From contig NZ_CAKZJO010000105.1 of the NCBI RefSeq assembly GCF_936943645.1, forward strand, positions 37,446 through 101,445: DNA of 64,000 nt, given 5' to 3'. Each line of letters opens with the position of its first letter. Positions within the stretch are counted from its first letter, which is position 1. The translations under genes were made by a program, and so were the position numbers. The notes beneath the pieces are model-generated. The model ran no database searches and was not told where the DNA came from. It worked only from the letters and a program-made list of their open reading frames with translations. Shown here piece by piece: positions 1-8,182 of the stretch. This stretch comes from an uncultured Bradyrhizobium sp. Its GTDB lineage: Bacteria > Pseudomonadota > Alphaproteobacteria > Rhizobiales > Xanthobacteraceae.

Positions 1-677
1 ATTCGGGCTGGGACGAATTGCGCGCGGCGCTGACCGAAGCGCGGCGGCCGTCGCAGACCTCGCCCTTCTCCGGCCGCGCCAGAGGCCGTCGGCCCGGTCC
101 GAATTCCGATGTCGCGCTCGTCACCGACAAGCTGGAGGCCGAGGCCGCCGGCCTTCCGCGAATCCCGGCCCAGCCGATCGCGGAGGCGGCCCGTGCGCTG
201 CATCAGGCCAAGCGGATCTGGATCGCGGGCTATCGCAGCTGCCGCAGCGTTGCGGAGCTCTTGAACTACGAGCTGCGGCTGTTCCGTCCCGAACAGGTGC
301 AGCTTGTCGGAACGTCAGGCCCCGACGATCTCGACCTCGGCGCTATCAGGCCCGGCGAGGCCGTCATCGTCATCGGCTTCCTGCCCTACACCCATGCGAG
401 CGTCCGCGTCGCACAGGCCGCTCACCGCAGCGGCGCGACGCTGATCGCGATCGCGGACAGCCTCTCGGCACCTATGGCCGAGGGCGCCGACCACGTGCTG
501 CTGTTCGAGGCGGCGTCGTCTCCTGGATTCTTCCCGAGCCTCACCGGCGCGGTCGCAATTGCGCAGTCGCTGGCGGCCGTGACGTTCTCGCTCGGCGGCG
601 CCGCTGCGAAGAAGCGCCTGGAAAATACCGAGGCGCGGCTCATCGCTGCCTCCATCTACGTCCCAGAGAAAGGTTGA
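1..677 (+). CDS. MurR/RpiR-family transcriptional regulator, 5'-truncated by the window edge
   Basis: The frame is open to the first bases of the window, so the gene starts upstream; the TTG at 18 is not a credible start. What remains is the end of the N-terminal helix-turn-helix region (a WDELRAAL-like stretch typical of the RpiR HTH boundary), a linker, and a complete SIS sugar-isomerase-like domain (IWIAGYRSCRSVAEL near the start, then VIVIGFLPYTHASV). In this family the SIS domain binds a phosphorylated sugar or another small metabolite and controls DNA binding. The stop lies 3 bp before the aminotransferase ATG, so the two are co-transcribed and the regulator probably controls this amino-acid gene set. 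The ligand cannot be told from the sequence. Confidence 0.85.
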   Translation, partial: SGWDELRAALTEARRPSQTSPFSGRARGRRPGPNSDVALVTDKLEAEAAGLPRIPAQPIAEAARALHQAKRIWIAGYRSCRSVAELLNYELRLFRPEQVQLVGTSGPDDLDLGAIRPGEAVIVIGFLPYTHASVRVAQAAHRSGATLIAIADSLSAPMAEGADHVLLFEAASSPGFFPSLTGAVAIAQSLAAVTFSLGGAAAKKRLENTEARLIAASIYVPEKG

Positions 678-680
678 CCC

Positions 681-2030
681 ATGGCCGCCCGCACCAGCCG
701 CGTGCTGCACCGCTCGCTCCGCGAAACGCCGCCCAAGGCGATCGGCGGCGAAGGCGTCTATCTCTTCGCCGAGGACGGACGGCGCGTGATCGACGCTTCC
801 GGCGGCGCGGCCGTCTCCTGCCTCGGCCACCAGCATCCCCGCGTGATCGCCGCGATGGCCAAGCAAGCCTCGACGCTGGCCTATGCGCACACCGCCTTCT
901 TCTCGTCGGAGCCCGCCGAAGCCCTCGCCGAGACGCTGGTCGGCCATGAGCCCGGCGGCCTCGCCTACGCCTATTTCGTCAGCGGCGGATCGGAAGCGAT
1001 CGAAGCCAGTATCAAGCTGGCGCGGCAATATTTCATCGAGCGCGGCGAACCCCAGCGGCAGCATTTCATCGCGCGGCGGCAGAGCTATCACGGCAACACG
1101 CTTGGCGCCCTCGCCGCCGGCGGCAACGCCTGGCGACGCGCGCCTTACGCGCCGCTGCTCTCGGCCGCCTTCAGCCACGTCACGCCGGCCTTCGCCTATC
1201 ACGAGAAGCATGACGGCGAGTCCGATGCGCAATTCGTGGCGCGGCTGGCCGCGGAGCTCGAGGCCGAATTCCAGCGGCTTGGTCCGAACACGGTCGCAGC
1301 GTTCCTCGCCGAGCCTGTCGTCGGCGCCACCGCGGGCGCGGTGACCGCGCCGGACGGCTACTTCAAGGCGGTGCGTGAGATCTGCGACCGGCACGGCGCC
1401 CTGCTCATCCTCGACGAGGTCATGTGCGGCATGGGGCGCACCGGCACCACGCATGCCTGGGAGCAGGAAGGCATCGCGCCCGACATCCAGGCCATCGCAA
1501 AGGGGCTCGGCGGCGGCTACCAGCCGATCGGTGCAATGCTCGCCAGCGGCAAGATCATCGATACCATCCGCGCCGGTTCGGGCGCCTTCCAGCACGGGCA
1601 TACTTACCTGGCCCATCCCCTCGCCTGCGCGGCCGCGCTCGCGGTGCAGGATGTGATCCGGGAGGATCGCCTGCTCGACCGCGTGAAGGAGCGCGGCAAG
1701 CAGCTCGAGCAGCGGCTGACCGAGCGCTTCGGCAATCATCGCCATGTCGGCGACATCAGGGGCCGCGGCCTGTTCTGGGCGATCGAGCTGGTCGAGGATC
1801 GCGCCAGCCGCACTTCGTTCGATCCCGCGCTGAAGCTGAACCAGAGGATCAAGGCGGAGGCCTTCGCCAATGGACTCGGCTGCTATCCCGGCGGCGGCAC
1901 CGTGGACGGCGTGCGCGGCGACCACGTGCTGCTGGCGCCGCCCTATATCGCCTCCGCCGACGAGATCGACCTGATCGTCGACAAGCTCGGCACGGCCGTC
2001 GACAACGTGTTGCGTAGTGTCAATCACTGA
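681..2030 (+). CDS. Class III PLP-dependent aminotransferase
   Basis: 449-residue fold-type I aminotransferase of the class III group (omega-amino acid:pyruvate / ornithine type). Visible landmarks are the SGGSEAIEASIKLARQY segment that binds the cofactor phosphate, LILDEVMCGMGRTG with the Asp that contacts the pyridine nitrogen, and AIAKGLGGGYQPIG with the Schiff-base lysine K274. Length is normal. The ATG at 681 follows a GAAAGG ribosome-binding site that overlaps the end of the regulator gene. The enzyme should move an amino group between an omega- or alpha-amino acid and a keto acid in the cytoplasm. Because it is followed by an amino-acid binding protein and a racemase-like enzyme, the substrate is likely an imported amino acid or amine. 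The exact substrate is unknown. Confidence 0.9.
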   Translation: MAARTSRVLHRSLRETPPKAIGGEGVYLFAEDGRRVIDASGGAAVSCLGHQHPRVIAAMAKQASTLAYAHTAFFSSEPAEALAETLVGHEPGGLAYAYFVSGGSEAIEASIKLARQYFIERGEPQRQHFIARRQSYHGNTLGALAAGGNAWRRAPYAPLLSAAFSHVTPAFAYHEKHDGESDAQFVARLAAELEAEFQRLGPNTVAAFLAEPVVGATAGAVTAPDGYFKAVREICDRHGALLILDEVMCGMGRTGTTHAWEQEGIAPDIQAIAKGLGGGYQPIGAMLASGKIIDTIRAGSGAFQHGHTYLAHPLACAAALAVQDVIREDRLLDRVKERGKQLEQRLTERFGNHRHVGDIRGRGLFWAIELVEDRASRTSFDPALKLNQRIKAEAFANGLGCYPGGGTVDGVRGDHVLLAPPYIASADEIDLIVDKLGTAVDNVLRSVNH

Positions 2031-2042
2031 GGGGAGAGTAGC

Positions 2043-3056
2043 ATGATGAGGAAAGTGGTTATCGCGGCGGGCGTGCTCGCTGCATCGACGGTCGTCGCAT
2101 CCGCAGCGACGCTCGACACGGTGAAGAGCCGCGGCACGCTGGTGTGCGGCGTCAGCGCCGGCTTTGCCGGCTTCTCGGCGCCGGACTCGCAAGGCAATTA
2201 CAAGGGTCTCGACGTCGATTATTGTCGCGCGCTCGCAGCCGGCGTGCTCGGCGATCCCAACAAGGTGCGCTACGTCTCCCTGACGGCGCAGAACCGCTTC
2301 ACCGCGCTGCAGTCGGGCGAGATCGACGTGCTTTACCGCAACTCGACGCAGACGTACTTGCGCGGCGTGACGCTGGGCTTGCGGCAAGGCCCGATCAATT
2401 TCTACGACGGCCAGGGCTTCGTCGTGAAGAAGGATCTGGGCGTCAAGGACATCAAGGACCTCAAGGGCGCCACCGTCTGCGTGGCTCAGGGCACCACGCA
2501 CGAGGTCACGCTCGGCGATTACGGCCGCGCCAATGGCATCGACTGGAAGCCGCTGGTGTTCGACCGCGTCGACACCATGTACCAGACCTTCTTCGGCGGC
2601 CGCTGCGATGCCATGACCCAGGACGCCTCCGCGCTCGCCGGCGCCGTGACCACTGCGGCGCCGAACCCGGCCGACTACGTCGTGCTGCCGCAGACCATCA
2701 GCAAGGAGCCGCTCGGACCCTTCACCCGCAACGGCGACGAGGTCTGGAGCGACATCATCACCTGGCTGCATTACGGCCTGATCGAGGCCGAGGAGCTCGG
2801 CGTCACGCAAGGCAACGTCGAAGAGATGGCGAAGTCGCAGGTACCCGCGATCCAGCGCCTGCTCGGTGCCTCCGGCGACCTCGGCTCGCGGCTTGGGCTC
2901 GACAACAAATGGCTGGTGACTGCGATCAAGGCCACCGGCAATTACGGCGAGATCTACGAGCGCAATGTCGGCAAGGCGAGCCCGCTCAAGCTCGATCGCG
3001 GCCTCAACGGCCTCTGGAGCAAGGGCGGCTTGATGTACGCCGTGCCGTTCAAGTAA
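2043..3056 (+). CDS. Amino-acid ABC transporter substrate-binding protein (AapJ-like)
   Basis: 337-residue periplasmic solute-binding protein, family 3. It has a Sec signal peptide with likely cleavage after ASA (residue 21), then the family signature in GNYKGLDVDYCRALAAG and the AapJ-like run FTALQSGEIDVLYRNST. AapJ is the general L-amino-acid binding protein of the Rhizobium AapJQMP importer. The ATG at 2043 has GGGGAGAG upstream and lies 12 bp after the aminotransferase stop. No permease or ATPase follows, so the protein either works with membrane components encoded elsewhere or the rest of the transporter lies upstream of the window. Confidence 0.88.
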   Translation: MMRKVVIAAGVLAASTVVASAATLDTVKSRGTLVCGVSAGFAGFSAPDSQGNYKGLDVDYCRALAAGVLGDPNKVRYVSLTAQNRFTALQSGEIDVLYRNSTQTYLRGVTLGLRQGPINFYDGQGFVVKKDLGVKDIKDLKGATVCVAQGTTHEVTLGDYGRANGIDWKPLVFDRVDTMYQTFFGGRCDAMTQDASALAGAVTTAAPNPADYVVLPQTISKEPLGPFTRNGDEVWSDIITWLHYGLIEAEELGVTQGNVEEMAKSQVPAIQRLLGASGDLGSRLGLDNKWLVTAIKATGNYGEIYERNVGKASPLKLDRGLNGLWSKGGLMYAVPFK

Positions 3057-3062
3057 GGAGTT

Positions 3063-3204
3063 CACCTCTCCCCGCCTGCGGGGAGAGGTCGACAGCGCAG
3101 CGGTCGGGTGAAGGGGGGCTCTCCGCGAGTCCAACTCTCACCGTCCCCGCGGAGACTCCCCCTCACCCCGACCCTTTCCCCGCAAGCGGGGCGAGGGAGA
3201 CGAG
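3063..3204. repeat. Intergenic palindromic repeat, type B (copy 1)
   Basis: The gap between the binding protein and the racemase-like gene holds a compound palindrome. It opens with CTCTCCCCGC-CT-GCGGGGAGAG, continues through a middle part containing CTCTCCGCGAGTCCAACTCTC, and closes with a TTTCCCCGCAAGCGGGGCGAG arm. A rearranged copy is at 20685-20828, sharing the same arms and the GAGAGTTGGACTCGCGGAGAG core in the opposite orientation. Elements of this style are common between genes in Bradyrhizobium. When transcribed it would fold into strong hairpins between two co-directional genes. Confidence 0.8.
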
Positions 3205-3211
3205 ACATCCC

Positions 3212-3850
3212 ATGCGCATCGCCCTGATCCACGCCCTCAAGCACTCCATCGCTCCGATCGAAGCGGCGTTTGCCAAGGCCTGGCCACAGGCGCGGTTGAT
3301 GAACCTGCTCGATGACAGCCTGTCGGCGGATCTGGCCCGCGACGGCACGCTCAACGACGTCATGACCGAGCGCTTCCTGGCGCTCGGCGATTATGCTGCG
3401 GCGACAGGCGCGAACGGAATTCTGTTCACCTGCTCGGCTTTCGGCCCCTGCATCGAGGCGGTCGCGCGCGCGCATGCGCCGATGCCGGTGCTGAAGCCGA
3501 ATGAGGCCATGATCGAGCGCGCGGTGACGATGGGCAAGCGCATCGGCCTGCTCTCGACCTTCCCGCCGACGCTGGTGTCGATGCCGCCGGAATTCCCGGC
3601 CTCGGTCCAGATCGTGCCGAAGCTTGCCGAGGGCGCCCTGGCGGCGCTCGACCGAGGCGACCGCGCCACGCACGACCGGCTGATCGTTGAAGCGTCCAAG
3701 GACCTGCACGATTGCGATGTCATCGCGCTGGCCCAGTTCAGCATCGCGGCGACCGCGCCGCTGGTCGCGGAGGCCACCGGACGTCCCGTCGTGACCACGC
3801 CGGACAGCGCCGTCGACAAGCTCATGATGCTGTTGAAAGCGACGGCTTAG
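3212..3850 (+). CDS. Asp/Glu/hydantoin racemase-family protein
   Basis: 212-residue protein of the aspartate/glutamate racemase superfamily, read from the ATG at 3212 (a longer open frame upstream only reads through the repeat). The first active-site region is GILFTCSAFGP with a cysteine. In the second half the usual second catalytic position reads LAQFSIAATAPL, so the second cysteine is absent. Family members with one cysteine include decarboxylases and single-cysteine isomerases, and many are uncharacterised. Racemase activity should therefore not be assumed. Its position after an amino-acid binding protein and an aminotransferase suggests a role in catabolism of a particular amino acid or related carboxylate. 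Confidence 0.78.
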   Translation: MRIALIHALKHSIAPIEAAFAKAWPQARLMNLLDDSLSADLARDGTLNDVMTERFLALGDYAAATGANGILFTCSAFGPCIEAVARAHAPMPVLKPNEAMIERAVTMGKRIGLLSTFPPTLVSMPPEFPASVQIVPKLAEGALAALDRGDRATHDRLIVEASKDLHDCDVIALAQFSIAATAPLVAEATGRPVVTTPDSAVDKLMMLLKATA

Positions 3851-3864
3851 GCACCGGGCTTTGT

Positions 3865-4494
3865 CTAGCGTCGCGTCGCCCTGATCGCGGCCGTGAGCGC
3901 GGCTTTGGTCTCGTTGACGAAATCCTCGACCAATTCCTCGCGCGTGGCGTGCGCGGCCTCGCCGGTGAACAGGCCCTGCTCGGCCAGCATCACCACCCCA
4001 TGCAGTGCCGCCCAGATTTTGAGCGCTTGCCGTTCGCGCAAATAGCCGATGGCCGGCGCCTCCAGCGCTTCGATCACCAGCGAAAAGGTTTCCCGCGTGG
4101 CCGCGTACAGCTCGTTGCCCTTGACGGCGCAAGAGACGGTGCGGGACGCAAACATCAAGCGATAGATGCCGTTGCGGCGCAGGCCGAACTCCAGTGTCGC
4201 CTGAGCCAGAAGCGACAACTTCGATTGCTTCGTCGGCTTTGCCATCGCCTCCCGCAAGATCACATTGAACTGCCGGAACGCCTCCGCCGTTGCCGCCGCG
4301 AGCAGAGCCTCCCGATCCGCAAAGTGACGATAAGGCGCCGGCTGCGACACGCCGAGCTGCTTCGCCAACGCCTTGATGCTGATCGCCTCGGCACCACCCT
4401 GCTCCGCCTCGCGCAGCGCGGCCTTGATCAGAGCATCGCGAAGATCGCCATGGTGGTAGGTGTTCGCGGGCTTGCGGGCGAGTTGTGAGCGCAT
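3865..4494 (-). CDS. TetR/AcrR-family regulator with WHG-type C-terminal domain
   Basis: 209 residues from the ATG at 4494. The open frame continues upstream, but the first convincing regulator sequence begins at MRSQLARK. The N-terminal DNA-binding domain includes ALAKQLGVSQPAPYRHFADR with the typical YRHF recognition region. The C-terminal ligand domain carries the WAALHG signature of the WHG subgroup. It is divergent from the ferredoxin-P450 operon with a 157-bp shared upstream region and is the obvious candidate to repress it. A near-perfect inverted repeat at 4570-4585 is a possible operator. The inducer is unknown, presumably the P450 substrate or a product. Confidence 0.85.
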   Translation of the reverse strand: MRSQLARKPANTYHHGDLRDALIKAALREAEQGGAEAISIKALAKQLGVSQPAPYRHFADREALLAAATAEAFRQFNVILREAMAKPTKQSKLSLLAQATLEFGLRRNGIYRLMFASRTVSCAVKGNELYAATRETFSLVIEALEAPAIGYLRERQALKIWAALHGVVMLAEQGLFTGEAAHATREELVEDFVNETKAALTAAIRATRR

Positions 4495-4521
4495 GTCGCA
4501 GTCGAGCCTACAAGTTTGCCC

Positions 4522-4585
4522 TTGACAGGGGAAGGCCGGCGCGAATGTAATAGCATATAACTTAAGGCCTGTGGCAAATGCCGCA
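4522..4585 (+). promoter_or_regulatory. Candidate sigma-70 promoter and operator for the ferredoxin-P450 operon
   Basis: TTGACA at 4522-4527 and TGTAAT at 4546-4551 are separated by 18 bp, giving a full -35 and a -10 with one mismatch to consensus. Downstream, TGTGGCA-AA-TGCCGCA at 4570-4585 is an inverted repeat with one mismatched pair, placed just after the expected start site where a TetR repressor could block transcription. The surrounding AT-rich stretch (4541-4565) contrasts with the GC-rich coding regions. The promoter call is fairly safe; assigning the repeat to the divergent TetR protein is inference. Confidence 0.55.
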
Positions 4586-4651
4586 GATAAAATTGACATG
4601 AGGAACGCGCCGCCCCGTGGGCTCCGCGCGCACACGACCGAGGATGCCGCC

Positions 4652-4861
4652 ATGACCGAGCGACTGAGGGTTCACGTTGATCCCGACAAATGCCAGGGCC
4701 ACGCGCGCTGCAAAGCACTCGCGCCGGAGCTTTTCGAGCTCGACGAATTCGGCAACGCACACGAAGCCGGCGACGGCACGGTCCCGCCCGGGCTCGAAGA
4801 CAAGGCCTGGCTTGCCAAATCCAACTGCCCGGAAATCGCAATCGATGTGATCGAGGAGTAG
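4652..4861 (+). CDS. Small P450-type ferredoxin, CxxHxxC...CP
   Basis: 69-residue ferredoxin from the ATG at 4652; the upstream in-frame ATG at 4571 adds an unlikely leader. Cluster ligands are C14 and C20 in CQGHARC and C59 in NCPE, with histidine at the position of the usual second cysteine. This is the pattern of [3Fe-4S] (or His-variant [4Fe-4S]) ferredoxins that feed electrons to bacterial class I P450s. It lies 57 bp upstream of a P450 gene and is almost certainly its redox partner. No ferredoxin reductase gene is present in the window, so a shared reductase elsewhere must supply electrons. Confidence 0.9.
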   Translation: MTERLRVHVDPDKCQGHARCKALAPELFELDEFGNAHEAGDGTVPPGLEDKAWLAKSNCPEIAIDVIEE

Positions 4862-4918
4862 CGCGGCCTCCGCCGCCCCGCATCCTATCACCGAACACGA
4901 GCCAAGGGATTCCCCGAC

Positions 4919-6139
4919 ATGTCCGACGTCAGCCAGCCTGTCGCCCATCCGCCCGTCATCGACTGGGTCAACGATTTCGACCACACTGATCCGCAGTGGA
5001 CGGAAGATCCATTTCCGATCTGGGACGAGCTACGCGCTGCAAGCCCGGTCGTGCATACCGAACGCTTCCTCGGCTGCTACATGCCGACGACCTACGATGC
5101 CGTGCGTGAGATCGCCAACGATACCGAGCATTTCTCCTCGCGCCGCATCATCGTGCGCGACGTACGGCCGGAGATCGCGAGGAACGCCGCCCCGCCGATC
5201 ACTTCCGACCCGCCCGTGCACAAGCCGGCCAAGCAGCTCCTGTTGCCGCCGTTCACGCCGGACGCGATGAAGAAGCTGGAGCCGCGGATGCGCGCGATCT
5301 GCAACGAGCTGATCGACGGCTTCATCGCCGACGGCAAGGTCGACGCCGCCTCGCGCTACAGCAAGTACATCCCGGTTCGGGCGATCGCGCACATGCTCGG
5401 CATTCCCGAGAGCGACAGCGATCTCTTCATCAACTGGATCCACATGATCCTCGAGCTCGGCATCAAGGACGAGACCAAGCTGCTCCAGGCCGTGCAGGAA
5501 ATGAGCGCCTATTTCAGCACGCATATCGAGGAACGCAAGACCAGGCCGACCGACGATCTCATCTCCTATCTGATGAACGCCAAGGACAAGGAGGGCCAGC
5601 CGCTGGAAGAGTCCCATGTGCTGGGCTCGCTACGCCTGCTCCTGATCGCCGGCATCGACACCACCTGGAGCGCGATCGGGTCCTCGCTCTGGCATCTGGC
5701 AAAAGTCCCGGCCGACCGCGAGCGGCTGATCGCCGAACCGAACCTGATCCCGAACGCGGTGGAGGAACTGCTGCGCGCCTATTCGCCGGTGACGATGGCC
5801 CGCGAGGTCGTCAAGGACACCGCGATCTCGGGCTGCCCGGTCAAGGCGGGCAACATGGTGTTGCTGTCCTTCCCGGCCGCCAATCGCGATCCCAAGATGT
5901 TTCCGGACGCTGACAAAGTCGTGATTGATCGTCGGGAGAACCGCCATGCCGCTTTCGGCCTCGGCATCCATCGCTGCGTGGGTTCCAATCTCGCGCGCAT
6001 GGAGATGCAGGTTGCGCTGGAGGAATGGCTGAAGCGCATTCCGGACTTCCGGCTCGATCCGGCAGGCACGGTGACCTGGTCGCAGGGCACGGTGCGGGGC
6101 CCTCGCCAGTTGCCATTTCTGCTGGGAAAGGCGATGTAG
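4919..6139 (+). CDS. Cytochrome P450 (class I, ferredoxin-dependent)
   Basis: 406-residue soluble P450 haem monooxygenase. Landmarks are the I-helix AGIDTTWSAIG with the acid/threonine oxygen-activation pair, the K-helix EELLRAYSP (ExxR), and the haem-binding loop FGLGIHRCVGSN with proximal ligand C353. There is no membrane anchor, as expected for bacterial P450s. It follows its ferredoxin and precedes an MHS-type transporter, so it may act on an imported acid. The substrate and CYP family number cannot be set from the sequence alone. Confidence 0.93.
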   Translation: MSDVSQPVAHPPVIDWVNDFDHTDPQWTEDPFPIWDELRAASPVVHTERFLGCYMPTTYDAVREIANDTEHFSSRRIIVRDVRPEIARNAAPPITSDPPVHKPAKQLLLPPFTPDAMKKLEPRMRAICNELIDGFIADGKVDAASRYSKYIPVRAIAHMLGIPESDSDLFINWIHMILELGIKDETKLLQAVQEMSAYFSTHIEERKTRPTDDLISYLMNAKDKEGQPLEESHVLGSLRLLLIAGIDTTWSAIGSSLWHLAKVPADRERLIAEPNLIPNAVEELLRAYSPVTMAREVVKDTAISGCPVKAGNMVLLSFPAANRDPKMFPDADKVVIDRRENRHAAFGLGIHRCVGSNLARMEMQVALEEWLKRIPDFRLDPAGTVTWSQGTVRGPRQLPFLLGKAM

Positions 6140-6169
6140 GCCTTTCCAAACAGCGACGAAGGGCCGGAC

Positions 6170-7492
6170 GTGACTGAGCAAGCAACCCACCCGGCCCCTG
6201 ACCACATCGACCTCGCCGATGCCAAGCGCCGGATCAAGGCGATCTTCATCGGCTCGATCGGCAATCTCGTCGAGTGGTACGACTTCTACGCCTACACGGC
6301 CTTCGCGCTCTATTTCGCCCCCGCCTTCTTCCCCGGCACCGACCCTGTCGTCCAGCAATTGAACGTCGCCGTCGTTTTCGCGGCGACCTTCCTGATGCGC
6401 CCCCTGGGCGGCTGGTTCTTCGGCTATCTCGCCGACCATTTCGGCCGACGCATCTCGCTGACGCTTTCCGTGGTCTTCATGTGCTTCGGTTCGCTGATCA
6501 TCGCGCTGACGCCGACTTATGCAACGATCGGGTTCGCCGCGCCGGTGATCCTCGCCCTTGCACGCATTATCGAGGGCCTCAGCCTCGGCGGCGAATATGG
6601 CGCCAGCGCCACCTATCTCAGCGAAGTCGCCGATCCCAAGCACCGCGGCTTCTATTCCAGCTTCCAATACGTCACCTTGATCGGCGGCCAGCTCACTGCG
6701 ATCATCGTGCTGCTGCTCCTGCAAAAGGTCTTCCTCACCCCGGAAGAGCTGAAGGCCTGGGGCTGGCGCATCCCGTTCGCCATCGGCGCGGCGCTTGCGA
6801 TCTTTGCCGCGGTGATGCGGCGTGGCTTGCACGAGACCGAGGCGTTCGAGGAAGCCAAGAAGGTCGTGAAGCCGACTGGCTCGATCGCCAATCTGCTGCG
6901 CTATCCGCGCGAGTTGCTGCTGGTGGTCGGCCTCACCGCGGGCGGCACTGCCGCATTCTACACCTTCACCACCTACATGCAGACTTTCGTCAAGCTTTCG
7001 GTCGGCTTGACCGAGGACCAGACCACCCTGGTGATCTTCGGCACCTTGATCTTTGCGACCATCCTGCAGCCGATCTATGGCGCCCTCTCCGACAAGATCG
7101 GGCGCAAGCCGCTGCTGATCTTCTTCGGCGTCGCCGGCACGCTCGCAACCGTACCACTGTTGATGACGCTGAAGGAGACCAAATCGCCCTTCGTCGCGTT
7201 CATCCTGATCTGCTGCGCCTGGCTGTTCGTCGCCGGCTACACCTCGATCAACGCCGTGGTGAAAGCCGAGCTGTTTCCGACCAACGTCCGCGCGCTCGGC
7301 GTCGGCCTGCCCTATGCGATCACGGTCTCGATCTTCGGCGGCACCGCTCCGGCGATCGCGCTCTACTTCAAGAGCATCGGGCACGAAGACTGGTTCTACT
7401 ATTATCTCGCCGGAATCATCTGTCTGTCGCTGATCATCTATTCCACCATGCGCGACACCAAGCACGCCTCCGCCATGCACCGCCACGAGTAG
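6170..7492 (+). CDS. MFS transporter, metabolite:H+ symporter (KgtP-like) family
   Basis: 440-residue inner-membrane transporter with about 12 membrane segments and a GTG start. The N-terminal GNLVEWYDFYAYTAFALYFAP and the loop 2-3 motif GYLADHFGRR are the signatures of the MHS subfamily (alpha-ketoglutarate, proline/betaine, dicarboxylate and aromatic-acid symporters). LARIIEGLSLGGEYGAS is also typical. It begins 30 bp after the P450 and ends 3 bp before the molybdoprotein, so it is part of the same operon. The likely role is uptake of the organic acid that this gene set handles; the specific substrate is unknown. Confidence 0.88.
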   Translation: MTEQATHPAPDHIDLADAKRRIKAIFIGSIGNLVEWYDFYAYTAFALYFAPAFFPGTDPVVQQLNVAVVFAATFLMRPLGGWFFGYLADHFGRRISLTLSVVFMCFGSLIIALTPTYATIGFAAPVILALARIIEGLSLGGEYGASATYLSEVADPKHRGFYSSFQYVTLIGGQLTAIIVLLLLQKVFLTPEELKAWGWRIPFAIGAALAIFAAVMRRGLHETEAFEEAKKVVKPTGSIANLLRYPRELLLVVGLTAGGTAAFYTFTTYMQTFVKLSVGLTEDQTTLVIFGTLIFATILQPIYGALSDKIGRKPLLIFFGVAGTLATVPLLMTLKETKSPFVAFILICCAWLFVAGYTSINAVVKAELFPTNVRALGVGLPYAITVSIFGGTAPAIALYFKSIGHEDWFYYYLAGIICLSLIIYSTMRDTKHASAMHRHE

Positions 7493-7495
7493 CCA

Positions 7496-8158
7496 ATGTC
7501 CGACGACAACGAGCCGCCCGACAGCAAGCTGACCCGCACCAAGCAGAAATGGGCGCGCGAGGGCCGCTTTCTCACCGGCAAGGTCACGCGGCCGGAAGAT
7601 CAGCGCCTGCCGCCCGGTCAGCACCTCACCAAGGACTGGCCCGTGCTCGACCTCGGCGTCCTGCCGCCGATATCGCGCGAGCGCTGGCGCCTCGACGTCT
7701 ACGGCGCGGTCGAGACCCCCGTGTTCTGGACCTTTGCCGAATTCACGGCGCAGAAGCAGGCCCGGTTCACCTCTGACATCCATTGCGTGACGACCTGGTC
7801 GCGTTACGACAACGAATGGGAAGGGCTCGCCACGCGCGAGCTGCTCGCAGCCTGCCAGCCACGCGAGGATGCGCGCTTCGTGACGCTGCATTCCTATGAC
7901 GGCTATACCACCAATCTCGCGCTGGAAGACTTTGCCGCAGAAGATGCGCTGCTCGCCCATAGCTGGTCCGGCCAGCCGCTGACCGAAGAGCATGGCGGCC
8001 CGGTGCGGCTGGTCGTGCCGCATCTGTATTTCTGGAAGAGTGCCAAATGGCTCCAAGCCATCGAATTCCTCACCGAGGACGCGCCGGGCTTCTGGGAGGT
8101 CCGCGGCTATCATAACCGCGGCGATCCCTGGGCCGAGCAGCGCTATTCGAACGATTAG
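7496..8158 (+). CDS. Sulfite-oxidase-like molybdopterin oxidoreductase
   Basis: 220-residue protein of the oxidoreductase molybdopterin-binding domain family (sulfite oxidase/YedY-MsrP fold). DIHCVTTWSRYDN carries the molybdenum-ligating cysteine C97, and HGGPVRLVVPHLYFWKSAKW is the conserved second cofactor segment. Unlike MsrP it has no Tat signal, so it should be cytoplasmic. It also lacks a haem domain and the C-terminal dimer domain of true sulfite oxidases. Co-transcribed with the ferredoxin-P450-MFS genes. Substrate unknown; reduction or oxidation of a sulfur or N-oxide centre is possible but not shown. Confidence 0.86.
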   Translation: MSDDNEPPDSKLTRTKQKWAREGRFLTGKVTRPEDQRLPPGQHLTKDWPVLDLGVLPPISRERWRLDVYGAVETPVFWTFAEFTAQKQARFTSDIHCVTTWSRYDNEWEGLATRELLAACQPREDARFVTLHSYDGYTTNLALEDFAAEDALLAHSWSGQPLTEEHGGPVRLVVPHLYFWKSAKWLQAIEFLTEDAPGFWEVRGYHNRGDPWAEQRYSND

Positions 8159-8182
8159 AGTTCAACAGAACGGGGGAACCCC

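Noticed and set aside
315..3134. A 939-codon open frame on the minus strand
   Set aside because: Antisense to the RpiR regulator, aminotransferase and binding protein. Its composition is His/Arg/Ala/Asp-rich and it has no family motif, typical of shadow frames in GC-rich DNA.
5630..8113. An 827-codon open frame on the minus strand
   Set aside because: Antisense to the P450, transporter and molybdoprotein genes; no motifs.
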